Assembly: GCA_964035545.1 (NCBI GenBank)
Contig: OZ037766.1
Coordinates: 18,007,581-18,071,580 of the forward strand
Direction: 5' to 3'
DNA length: 64,000 bases
Source of the DNA: Bugula neritina
Taxonomy: Eukaryota; Bryozoa; Gymnolaemata; Cheilostomatida; Bugulidae
The notes under the pieces are model-generated. The model did not search any database and was not told the origin of the DNA. It saw only the letters and a list, made by a program, of their open reading frames with translations. This document shows, in pieces, positions 1 through 11,099 of this stretch (positions within the stretch are counted from its first letter, which is position 1; every line of letters starts with the position of its first letter). A program made the position numbers and the translations under genes.

Positions 1-2980
1 TACTGAAATATACTGCAACATACTGAAATACACTGTAACATACAGAAATACACTGCAACATACTGCAGCATACTGCAACATACTGCAACATGCTGAAATA
101 CACTGTAACATACTGAAATATATTGCAAAATACTGCAACATACTGAAATACACTGTAACATACTGAAAGACACTAAAACTAACTGAAGTATAGTGTAATA
201 TCTGCAAATGCACTGTAACATATTGAAATTTACTGTAACGCAGTGAAATATACTGTAACACACTGAAATATACTGTAACATACTGAGATATACTGCAAGA
301 TACTGAAATATACTACAACTCACTGAAGTATAGTGTAATTTACGAAAATGTACTGTAACATACTGAAATTTATTGTAACATACTGAATTATACTGCAACA
401 TACTGAAATACACTGTAACATACTGAAACATATTGTAAAATACTGCAACATGCTGAAATACACTGTAACATACTGAAAGACGCTGTATCATACTGAAATA
501 TACTATAACCCACTGAAATATACTGCAACATACTGAAATATACTGTAACAAACTGAAATATACTGCAACATACTGAAATACACTGTAACATACAGAAATA
601 CACTGCAACATACTGCAGCAAACTGCAACATACTGCAACATACTGAAATACACTGTAACATATTGAAATACACTGCAACACATTGAAATATGCTGCAACA
701 TACCGAACTATATGGTAACCTACTGAAATATGTTGCAAACTACTGAAATATACTGCAACATACTGCAACATAATGAAATATACTGTAACACACTGAAATA
801 TACTGCAAAATAGTGCAAAATACTGTAACATACTGAAACATACTGCAGCCTCCTGAAATATACTGCAACATGCTGAAATATACTGCAAGACACTGAAACC
901 TGCTGAAATACACTGTAACATACTGAAATACACTGCAACATACTGCAACATACTGAAATACATAGTAACATATTGAAATGCATTGCAACACATTGAAATA
1001 TGTTGCAAGATACTGAAATATACTGCAACATACTGAACGACACTAAAACTCACTGAAGTATAGTGTAATACCTGAAAATGCACTGTGATATACTGAAATA
1101 CACTGTAACACACTGAAATATACTGCAAAATACTGAAACATACTGAAATATATTGCAAAATACTGCAACATACTGAAATACAGTGTAACATACTGAAATA
1201 CACTGCAACTTATCGGAATAAACTGTAACATACCTAAATATACGGTAATATACTGAAATATACTGTAACACATTGAAAAACACTGCAACATACTGAAATA
1301 CACTGTATCATACTGGAATATACTATAACCCACTGAAATTTACTGCAACATACTGAAAACACTGCAACACATTGAAATATGCTGTAACATACCGAAATAT
1401 ATGGTAACGTACTGAAATATGTTGCAAACTACTGAAATACACTGTAACATACTGAAATACACTGCAACATACTGAAATATACTGCAAGATACTGAAACCT
1501 ACTGAAATACACTGTAACATACTGAAATACACTGCAACACACTGCAACATACTGAAATACACTGTAACATATTGAAATACATTGCAACACATTGAAATAA
1601 GTTGCAAGATACCGAATTATACTGCAACATACTGAAAGACACTAAAACTCACTGAAGTATAGTGAAAAATCTGAAAATGCACTGTGGCATACTGAAATAT
1701 ACTGAAACACGCTGAAATATACTGGAACATACTGAAATAAACTGCAACATACTGAGATATACTGCAAGATACTGAAATATACTACAACTCACTGAAGTAT
1801 AGTGTAAGTTGCAGAAATATACTGCAACACACTGAAATTTATTGTATCATACTGAAATATACGGCAACGTACTGAAATACACTGTAACATACTGAAATAT
1901 ATTGCAAAATACTGCAACATACTGAAGTATACTGCAACATACTGATAGACACTAAAACTCACTGAAGTATAGTGTAATATCTGCAAACGCACTGTAACAT
2001 ACTGAAATTTACTGTAACACACTGAAATATACTGTAACATACTGAAATATACTGTTACATACTGAGATATACTGCAAGATACTGAAATATACTACAACTC
2101 ACTGAAGTATAGTGTAATTAACGGAAATGTACTGTAACATACTGAAATTTATTGTAACATACTGAATTATACTGCAACATACTGAAATACACTGTAACAT
2201 ACTGAAATATATTGCAAAATACTGAAACATACTGAAATACACTGTAACATACTGAAAGACACTAAAACTCACTGAAGTATAGTGTAATATCTGCAAATGC
2301 ACTGTAACATATTGAAATTTACTGTAACACAGTGAAATATACTGTAACATACTGAAATATACTGTAACATACTGAGATATACTGCAAGATACTGAAATAT
2401 ACTACAACTCACTGGAGTATAGTGTAATTTACGAAAATGTACTGTAACATACTGAAATACACTGTAACATACTGAAACATATTGCAAAATACTGCAACAT
2501 AGTGAAATACAGTGTAACATACTGAAAGACGCCGTATCATACTGAAATATACTATAACCCACTGAAATATACTGCAACATACTGAAATATACTGCAACAT
2601 ACTGGAACATACTGGAATATACTGTAACCCACTGAAATATACCGCAACATACTGAAATATACTGCAAGATACTGAAACCCACTGAAATACACTGTAACAT
2701 ACTGAAGTACACTGCAGCATACTGCAACATACTGAAATACACTGTAACATATTGAAATACAATGCAACACATTGAAATAAGTTGCAAGATACCGAAATAT
2801 ACTGCAACATTTTGAAAGACACTAAAACTCACTGAAGTATAGTGAAAAATCTGAAAATGCACTGTGGCATACTGAAATATACTGAAACACGCTGAAATAT
2901 ACTGGAACATCCTGAAATAAACTGTAACATACTGAGATATACTGCAAGATACTGAAATATACTACAACTCACTGAAGTAT
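1..2980 (+). repeat. 3.2-kb tandem duplication, copy 1
   Basis: Position 1 aligns with 3200, and the offset of 3,199 bp holds over the first 1.2 kb with few substitutions. Rare variants shared with copy 2 include the 9-bp unit near 1348, the unusual units around 1210-1250 (TATCGGAATA, TACCTAAATA) and the GACGCTGTATCAT unit near 480. The copy starts before the window. Similarity ends at about 2980, where copy 1 reads AGTGTAATTT and copy 2 reads AGCGTAATTT and then diverges. Confidence 0.85.
1789..2408 (+). repeat. Two 310-bp repeats (170+140 bp)
   Basis: Boxes TCACTGAAGTATAGTG begin at 1789, about 1959, 2099, about 2269 and 2409 (the last as TCACTGGAG), giving alternating spacings of 170 and 140 bp. 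The two box types differ in flank: one follows TACTACAAC and precedes a TTACGGAAATG-like stretch, the other follows GACACTAAAAC and precedes ATCTGCAAATG. The same 310-bp pair lies at 4948-5567 in the duplicated copy. Confidence 0.85.
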
Positions 2981-3199
2981 AGTGTAATTTACGGAAATGT
3001 ACTGTAACATACTGAAATTTATTGTAACATACTGAATTATACTGCAACATACTGAAATACACTGTAACATACTGAAACATATTGTAAAATACTGCAACAT
3101 GCTGAAATACACTGTAACATACTGAAAGACGCCGTATCATACTGAAATATACTATAACCCACTGAAATATACTGCAACATACTGAAAAATACTGTAACA

Positions 3200-6069
3200 T
3201 ACTGAAATATACTGCAACATACTGAAATACACTGTAACATACAGAAATACACTGCAACATACTGCAGCATACTGCAACATACTGCAACATGCTGAAATAC
3301 ACTGTAACATACTGAAATATATTGCAAAATACTGCAACATACTGAAATACACTGTAACATACTGAAAGACACTAAAACTAACTGAAGTATAGTGTAATAT
3401 CTGCAAATGCACTGTAACATATTGAAATTTACTGTAACGCAGTGAAATATACTGTAACATACTGAAATATACTGTAACATACTGAGATATACTGCAAGAT
3501 ACTGAAATATACTACAACTCACTGAAGTATAGTGTAATTTACGAAAATGTACTGTAACATACTGAAATTTATTGTAACATACTGAATTATACTGCAACAT
3601 ACTGAAATACACTGTAACATACTGAAACATATTGTAAAATACTGCAACATGCTGAAATACACTGTAACATACTGAAAGACGCTGTATCATACTGAAATAT
3701 ACTATAACCCACTGAAATATACTGCAACATACTGAAATATACTGTAACAAACTGAAATATACTGCAACATACTGAAATACACTGTAACATACAGAAATAC
3801 ACTGCAACATACTGCAGCAAACTGCAACATACTGCAACATACTGAAATACACTGTAACATATTGAAATACACTGCAACACATTGAAATAACCTGCAACAT
3901 ACCGAACTATATGGTAACCTACTGAAATATGTTGCAAACTACTGAAATATACTGCAACATACTGCAACATAATGAAATATACTGTAACACACTGAAATAT
4001 ACTGCAAAATACTGCAAAATACTGTAACATACTGAAACATACTGCAGCCTCCTGAAATATACTGCAACATGCTGAAATATACTGCAAGACACTGAAACCT
4101 GCTGAAATACACTGTAACATACTGAAATACACTGCAACATACTGCAACATACTGAAATACATAGTAACATATTGAAATGCATTGCAACACATTGAAATAT
4201 GTTGCAAGATACTGAAATATACTGCAACATACTGAACGACACTAAAACTCACTGAAGTATAGTGTAATACCTGAAAATGCACTGTGATATACTGAAATAC
4301 ACTGTAACACACTGAAATATACTGCAAAATACTGAAACATACTGAAATATATTGCAAAATACTGCAACATACTGAAATACAGTGTAACATACTGAAATAC
4401 ACTGCAACTTATCGGAATAAACTGTAACATACCTAAATATACGGTAATATACTGAAATATACTGTATCATACTGGAATATACTATAACCCACTGAAATTC
4501 ACTGCAACATACTGAAAACACTGCAACACATTGAAATATGCTGTAACATACCGAAATATATGGTAACGTACTGAAATATGTTGCAAACTACTGAAATACA
4601 CTGTAACATACTGAAATACACTGCAACATACTGAAATATACTGCAAGATACTGAAACCTACTGAAATACACTGTAACATACTGAAATACACTGCAACATA
4701 CTGCAACATACTGAAATACACTGTAACATATTGAAATACATTGCAACACATTGAAATAAGTTGCAAGATACCGAATTATACTGCAACATACTGAAAGACA
4801 CTAAAACTCACTGAAGTATAGTGAAAAATCTGAAAATGCACTGTGGCATACTGAAATATACTGAAACACGCTGAAATATACTGGAACATACTGAAATAAA
4901 CTGCAACATACTGAGATATACTGCAAGATACTGAAATATACTACAACTCACTGAAGTATAGTGTAAGTTGCAGAAATATACTGTAACACACTGAAATTTA
5001 TTGTATCATACTGAAATATACGGCAACGTACTGAAATACACTGTAACATACTGAAATATATTGCAAAATACTGCAACATACTGAAGTATACTGCAACATA
5101 CTGATAGACACTAAAACTCACTGAAGTATAGTGTAATATCTGCAAACGCACTGTAACATACTGAAATTTACTGTAACACACTGAAATATACTGTAACATA
5201 CTGAAATATACTGTTACATACTGAGATATACTGCAAGATACTGAAATATACTACAACTCACTGAAGTATAGTGTAATTACCGGAAATGTACTGTAACATA
5301 CTGAAATTTATTGTAACATACTGAATTATACTGCAACATACTGAAATACACTGTAACATACTGAAATATATTGCAAAATACTGCAACATACTGAAATACA
5401 CTGTAACATACTGAAAGACACTAAAACTCACTGAAGTATAGCGTAATATCTGCAAATGCACTGCAACATATTGAAATTTACTGTAACACAGTGAAATATA
5501 CTGTAACATACTGAAATATACTGTAACATACTGAGATATACTGCAAGATACTGAAATATACTACAACTCACTGGAGTATAGTGTAATTTACGAAAATGTA
5601 CTGTAACATACTGAAATACACTGTAACATACTGAAACATATTGCAAAATACTGCAACATAGTGAAATACACTGTAACATACTGAAAGACGCCGTATCATA
5701 CTGGAATATACTGTAACCCACTGAAATATACCGCAACATACTGAAATATACTGCAAGATACTGAAACCTACTGAAATACACTGTAACATACTGAAGTACA
5801 CTGCAGCATACTGCAACATACTGAAATACACTGTAACATATTGAAATACAATGCAACACATTGAAATAAGTTGCAAGATACCGAAATATACTGCAACATT
5901 TTGAAAGACACTAAAACTCACTGAAGTATAGTGAAAAATCTGAAAATGCACTGTGGCATACTGAAATATACTGAAACACGCTGAAATATACTGGAACATC
6001 CTGAAATAAACTGTAACATACTGAGATATACTGCAAGATACTGAAATATACTACAACTCACTGAAGTAT
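3200..6069 (+). repeat. 3.2-kb tandem duplication, copy 2 (two deletions)
   Basis: This is collinear with copy 1. It has lost 40 bp relative to 1261-1300 (junction near 4460) and 70 bp relative to 2541-2610 (junction near 5702), so the offset falls from 3,199 to 3,159 and then 3,089. Both deletions are whole numbers of 10-bp units and therefore keep the register, as expected from slippage or unequal exchange between similar units. Confidence 0.85.
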
Positions 6070-6647
6070 AGCGTAATTTGCAGAAATGTACTGTAACACA
6101 TTGAAATTTATTGGGTCATACTGAAATATACTGCAACGTACTGAAATACACTGTAACATACTAAAATATATTGCAAAATACTGCAACATACTGAAATATA
6201 CTGCAACATGCTGAAAGACACAAAAACTCACTGAAGTATAGTGTAATATCTGCAAATGCACTGTAACATACTGAAATTTACTGTAACACACTGAAATATA
6301 CTGTAACATACGGAAATATACTGTAACATACAGGAATACACTACAACATACTGCAACATACTGAAATACACTGTAACATACTGAAATACACTGCAACATA
6401 CTGCAACATACTGAAATACACTGTAACATATTGAAATACATTGCAACACATTGAAATAAGTTGCAAGATACCGAATTATACTGCAACATACTGAAAGACA
6501 CTAAAACTCACTGAAGTATAGTGAAAAATCTGAAAATGCACTGTGGCATACTGAAATATACTGAAACACGCTGAAATATACTGGAACATACTGAAATAAA
6601 CTGCAACATACTGAGATATACTGCAAGATACTGAAATATACTACAAC

Positions 6648-6716
6648 TCACTGAAGTATAGTGTAAGTTGCAGAAATATACTGTAACACACTGAAATTTA
6701 TTGTATCATACTGAAA
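6648..6716 (+). repeat. Q module, left fragment split by the transposon
   Basis: These 69 bp match the start of intact Q modules (for example 20462-20530): box, then GTAAGTTGCAG, then CTGAAATTTATTGTATCAT. Joining them to 9281-10665 (1,385 bp) restores exactly 1,454 bp, the length of the five intact Q modules downstream. Confidence 0.9.
6715..6716. other. Target-site duplication (AA), left
   Basis: Uninterrupted Q modules read CATACTGAAATATACGGC at this point. The left flank ends CATACTGAAA and the right flank starts AATATACGGC, so two bases (AA) are present on both sides. Low base complexity means the exact ends could shift if the element boundary is not at CAC/GTG. Confidence 0.7.
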
Positions 6717-6880
6717 CACAGTTGGTTTAAGGTCATTACTTTCCAGATTCAGGCACTGCTTTATGTTATATATAAACGGTTTCCAGGGGATAGCTCGAAC
6801 AGTTTTTGTCTCACATTAACAAATTTTACATGAAAAGATAGCTCTTGCATTCCTCTTTCATATACTTTTTTAATTTTTCA
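6717..6880 (+). repeat. Left terminal inverted repeat
   Basis: This pairs with 9106-9278 on the other strand. Blocks in the same order are the 20-bp tip (6717-6736), GCTTTATGTT (6758-6767), GATAGCTCGAACAG (6789-6802), TGAAAAGATA (6831-6840) and an ATATACTTTTTT-type stretch (6860-6880). Between the blocks the two arms differ by substitutions and small indels, so the arms have diverged since they were last identical, or the element was always imperfect. Confidence 0.88.
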
Positions 6881-7613
6881 ACAAAAAATTTTCTGAGAAA
6901 GTTGTTGCATAATAAGTAAAATTTTACACCCTCCATGTTCCACTGCTGTAGCACAGGGGATTCATTTTATAAAGTCTAAAAGTTAAACTTGACATTCCTT
7001 GATATGTTTTCTCTAATATACTTTCTTTGTTTTTTGAAATTCTGTTTATGCTCTTCACAATTTGGTAAAAACATACACCATTTTGCAAGTTTCACTGCAA
7101 TTTTCTAAATTCTTCATATGGTGGTTCTAGCTACGCTCCTGTGACTAATTATAGCATTCCTTGTACGTTTGCCGCTCTGCGCTATCACAATAACATATAG
7201 TACCCTCTCGCACAAATTGGCAATCTATTGGATTTCTGCCAATATAATGTTCCCTGTTTTACATTAGCACTTAGCTGAATCATCTCACTATGTTACAATA
7301 ATATATTGAAAATGCCTCAGCACAACATAATTCTTTGTTTGTTTGGCAGAGTTAATTTCAGCTAAATCACTTCACTTTGCAGTCTTGTCAGTAAAGGTCT
7401 GTCTATAGCACAGCAGGTGTACTTTCAGTTTCTCTAATTCACATGATTATTTTAAGTACATTGTATTCTATAAGATCAATTTAAGGTTTAGTCCAGTGTT
7501 CAGTATCTAATTATTATGCATGTATGTTGTCTTACTGTTGAACAAAAGTTAAAAAAAAACTTTACAATTATAGCCATATTTATTATACATGCGTAGAATT
7601 TGCATAAGTTGAC
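6881..7613. other. Transposon interior, left part: nothing recognisable
   Basis: This is AT-rich sequence with frequent stops in every frame and many short homopolymer runs. I see no coding region, RNA gene, tandem repeat or promoter that I could defend. It does not resemble the satellite. Confidence 0.6.
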
Positions 7614-7695
7614 AAAAAAAAAATGCAACAAAACAGGGTTGAACCATGACCAACCAACTCATCGCTGACGCCACTAACCTCTGGACCACGCAATC
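7614..7695 (-). ncRNA. tRNA-like Pol III unit (tRNA pseudogene or SINE head)
   Basis: On the minus strand, TGGTCCAGAGG (7688-7678) fits the eukaryotic tRNA A-box consensus TRGYNNARNGG at every position. GTTCAACCC (7644-7636) fits the B-box consensus GWTCRANNC. They are 33 nt apart, normal for a tRNA gene. A run of ten T (7623-7614) follows about 12 nt after the B box, as a Pol III terminator would. The span before the T-run is about 72 nt, close to tRNA length. However, the acceptor halves do not pair and the T stem pairs only partly with G-U wobbles, so I do not call a functional tRNA or an anticodon. A tRNA-derived SINE head or decayed tRNA copy carried inside the transposon is the best reading. 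A 68-codon open frame across it (7549-7755, minus) looks incidental. Confidence 0.55.
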
Positions 7696-9105
7696 GTCGT
7701 TAATGTGATGCGCACTATATGAGTGACTATCATTACATAAATATTTCGCGCGCAAATGGGTTATAATTATTAGGCTGTCAATTCATGTTGATAGCAGTCA
7801 ACTGTTGCAATAGTCTCGGGTTACTAGCAAAGCTAATGGTTTTGAACAAATAACCCAAAAGTTTAAAAATAAGTAGCTTGCATATTACTAGCTACAAAAA
7901 CAGGTCTGAAATAGACTGGTAAAGCAAGCTCTTATTGTAGAGTTTGCAGATGTGCTCTAAAATAAAACTTAAACTGTATGGTATTACATAAGTATTTGTA
8001 TGCGAGAGATAAATGGACATTACTGAGTTTCTGGAAAACAACATACTTGAAGTTAACTTTGACAATGGTGTGTTATTTTCATCATAGCTAGCCTATAGCA
8101 TAAATCTCTAATCATATGAATCTTTATGAAGCCCACAGCTCATGTAAGGGTGGCAATGTAATTTGAAATGAACAATTATGTTGCTGCATTGTGTCTAAGG
8201 TATATTAGAGAGCAGAATTTGGTTTTACTAGCCTACCCCAACGGCATTCTACAATGCAGCTTATATGCTGGCAGTTGTAATAAGTACTGCCAATAGCAAG
8301 GTTACTATCACTGCTAGCTCTGTGCAGTATGTAACCTCTTGAATAATTGCGCCAATTTTAAACTCTTGGAAGTTGGCCAAGTTATCATATCGCAGCCAGC
8401 CACCGGAGACAAAGCATCAGAGCTATTCATATAATATTATACTGATGCACTTGGTAGCAGAGTGGCTAATCTAATATAGTTCATAGTTCAACACCCTTTA
8501 CTTTGGGAATACAGCCTCTTTTTTTAGGTTTACCTTACAAAGCATGAAAATATCTAAACTGACATTCTGATAATTTAGAGGTACATTTTGAAAACTAGGT
8601 TAATTGCACTTGTTTGCACAACAACAATAATAAAATAGATATTATGCAGTATAATAAAAACACACATAATACTATATAATATATTATAATGATAATAATA
8701 TAATATTATAAGTACCATTACTGCATTTTATAAATCACATGGTTGCCAAAAAAATGTATCACAAATTTTGTAATTATACATCAAAAATAGAACTAGCTAG
8801 GCAGCAGGTTAGAATAGAGTAAATTTTTGAAACATGAAATCATGATTTGACTATTGTTTTATTTAGGCCAACCAACCTAGGAATGCAAGATTGGGTTTTA
8901 GCTGACAGTTTATAAAATTTAGCTTTTGAGCCAGCAGCACTGGCACTTGTGAAGTATAGGCAAAGTTAGTGAAGCGAGACTAACAAGCACTCAAATACAA
9001 GGCATATTGAGACACAATAACAAGTCAGGAGCGTATAAATTGAAAAGAATGTGAAAGGGGGACAATGTTTTTCAACAAGCTATAACTTAAACATGAATTG
9101 GCTTT
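7696..9105. other. Transposon interior, right part: nothing recognisable apart from an AT-rich tract
   Basis: No open frame of useful length, RNA gene or internal repeat is evident. Around 8625-8715 the sequence is almost pure A/T, made of irregular AATA and TATAAT-like words, the most easily melted stretch in the element. No similarity to transposase, reverse transcriptase or integrase motifs was seen on either strand. Confidence 0.6.
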
Positions 9106-9278
9106 TGAAAAAAATAAAAAAGTATATTGGAGAACATAAGTTTCTTTATCTTTTCATATTTTTTTTGTTCCTGTGACATTCAACCTGTTCGAGCTATCAG
9201 TGGAACATTGTTCATATAGAACATAAAGCACCTGGCAAAGAGCCAGAAAATGAAAAGTATGACCTTAAACCAACTGTG
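9106..9278 (-). repeat. Right terminal inverted repeat
   Basis: Reverse complement of the left arm: tip at 9259-9278, AACATAAAGC at 9220-9229, CTGTTCGAGCTATC at 9185-9198, TATCTTTTCA at 9147-9156 and the A-rich GAAAAAAATAAAAAAGTATA stretch at about 9108-9125. Order and spacing match the left arm, with small indels. Confidence 0.88.
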
Positions 9279-9280
9279 AA
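9279..9280. other. Target-site duplication (AA), right
   Basis: This is the second copy of the AA found at 6715-6716; directly after it the satellite resumes with TATACGGCAACG, the sequence expected from uninterrupted Q modules. Confidence 0.7.
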
Positions 9281-10665
9281 TATACGGCAACGTACTGAAA
9301 TACACTGTAACATACTGAAATATATTGCAAAATACTGCAACATACTGAAGTATACTGCAACATACTGAAAGACACTAAAACTCACTCAAGTATAGTGTAA
9401 TATCTGCAAACGCACTGTAACATACTGAAATTTACTGTAACACACTGAAATATACTGTAACATACTGAAATATACTGTTACATACTGAGATATACTGCAA
9501 GATACTGAAATATACTACAACTCACTGAAGTATAGTGTAATTAACGGAAATGTACTGTAACATACTGAAATTTATTGTAACATACTGAATTATACTGCAA
9601 CATACCGAAATACACTGTAACATACTGAAATATATTGCAAAATACTGCAACATACTGAAGTATACTGCAACATACTGAAAGACACTAAAACTCACTGAAG
9701 TATAGTGTAATATCTGCAAATGCACTGTAACATACTGAAATTTACTGTAACACACTGAAATATACTGTAACATACTGAAATATACTGTAACATACTGAGA
9801 GATACTGCAAGATACTAAAATATACTACAACTCACTGAAGTATAGTGTAATTTACGGAAATGTACTTTAACATACTGAAATTTATTGTAACATACTGAAT
9901 TATACTGCAACATACTGAAATACACTGTAACATACTGAAAAATATTGCAAAATACTGCAACATACTGAAATACACTGTAACATACTGAAAGACACTAAAA
10001 CTCACTGAAGTATAGTGTAATATCTGCAAATGCACTGTAACATATTGAAATTTACTGTAACACAGTGAAATATACTGTAACATACTGAAATATACTGTAA
10101 CATACTGAGATATACTGCAAGATACTGAAATATACTACAACTCACTGAAGTATAGTGTAATTTACGGAAATGTACTGTAACATACTGAAATTTATTGTAA
10201 CATACTGAATTATACTGCAACATACTGAAATACACTGTAACATACTGAAACATATTGTAAAATACTGCAACATGCTGAAATACACTGTAACATACTGAAA
10301 GACGCTGTATCATACTGAAATATACTATAACCCACTGAAATATACTGCAACATACTGAAATATACTGTAACAAACTGAAATATACTGCAACATACTGAAA
10401 TACACTGTAACATACAGAAATACACTGCAACATACTGCAGCAAACTGCAACATACTGCAACATACTGTAACATACTGAAACATACTGCAACCTCCTGAAA
10501 TATACTGCAACATGCTGAAATATACTGCAAGACACTGAAATATACTGCAACATACTGAAATACACTGTAACATATTGAAATACACTGCAACACATTGAAA
10601 TATGCTGCAACATACCGAAATATCTGGTAACCTACTGAAATATGTTGCAAACTACTGAAATATAC
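9281..10665 (+). repeat. Q module, right fragment (310-bp repeats)
   Basis: Collinear with 20531-21915 (offset 11,250 bp) at very high similarity. Boxes begin at 9522, 9692, 9832, 10002 and 10142, giving spacings of 170, 140, 170 and 140 bp. The first internal box (near 9392) is mutated to CTCACTCAAG. After the 310-bp repeats come the GACGCTGTATCAT unit and a CCTCCTGAAATA unit that mark the end of every Q module. Confidence 0.9.
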
Positions 10666-11099
10666 TCAACATACTGTAACACACTGAAATATACTGTAAC
10701 ATACTGAAATATACGGTAACATACTGAGATATACTGCAAGATACTGAAATATACTACAACTCACTGAAGTGTAGTGTAATTTACGGAAATGTACTGTAAC
10801 ATACTGAAATTTATTGTAACATACTGAAATATACTGCAACATACTGAAATACACTGTAACATACTGAAATGCATTGCAAAATACTGCAACATACTGAAAT
10901 ACACTGTAACATACTGAAATACGCTGTATCATACTGAAATATACTATAACCCACGGAAAAATACTGCAACATACTGAAACATACTGTAACATACTGAAAT
11001 ATACTGCAACATACTGAAATACACTGTAACATACAGAAATACACTGCAACATACTGCAACATACTGAAATACACTGTAACATATTGAAATACACTGCTA
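10666..11099 (+). repeat. B module start (Q-following subtype)
   Basis: Starts with the 9-bp unit shared by all B modules and carries GAAATACGCTGTATC near 10916, the variant seen only in B modules that follow Q. B identity is lost near 11100, where the 1,361-bp duplicated segment begins. Confidence 0.75.

Larger units (their letters stand above)
1..6716 (+). repeat. Satellite array, left part (10-bp units)
   Basis: The whole stretch is a head-to-tail run of 10-bp units in one orientation, alternating mainly TACTGAAATA with CACTGTAACA or TACTGCAACA. The plus strand is A-rich and G-poor, since a typical unit has 4-5 A and 1 G. The 10-bp register is almost unbroken; one 9-bp unit occurs near 1348 and again in the duplicated copy near 4508. 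Box-marked segments (TCACTGAAGTATAGTG) interrupt the simple alternation. It continues beyond the left edge of the window and is cut at 6716 by a transposon. There are no genes; minus-strand open frames here are by-products of the motif. Confidence 0.97.
6717..9278. mobile_element. Non-autonomous DNA transposon with long imperfect terminal inverted repeats
   Basis: A 2,562-bp block of ordinary AT-rich sequence interrupts the satellite. Its ends are inverted copies: the first 20 bases (CACAGTTGGTTTAAGGTCAT) are the exact reverse complement of 9259-9278, and imperfect inverted similarity runs about 165-170 bp inwards. It is flanked by a 2-bp AA duplication, and removing element plus one AA restores a full-length satellite module. 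I see no long open frame and no transposase motif, so it is probably mobilised in trans or dead. CAC...GTG ends with a 2-bp duplication recall some CACTA/Mirage-like (CMC) elements, but that is weak evidence and the superfamily is left open. Orientation cannot be assigned. Confidence 0.88.

Noticed and set aside
1-6716. CRISPR array
   Set aside because: There are no unique spacers between constant repeats; units are contiguous and all belong to one degenerate motif, and the surroundings are eukaryotic.
7624-7695. Functional tRNA gene
   Set aside because: The A and B boxes are good, but the acceptor arms do not pair, the T stem is partial and no anticodon arm could be placed with confidence.
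7549-7755. 68-codon minus-strand open frame in the transposon
   Set aside because: Short, without recognisable motif, and overlapping the tRNA-like Pol III unit; expected by chance in 2.5 kb.
8625-8715. Replication origin or promoter in the AT-rich tract
   Set aside because: Low complexity alone; no TATA/initiator arrangement or nearby gene supports a specific role.
6717-9278. Retrotransposon (LTR or LINE)
   Set aside because: The ends are inverted, not direct, repeats; there is no poly(A) tail at an end, no reverse-transcriptase frame, and the target duplication is 2 bp.
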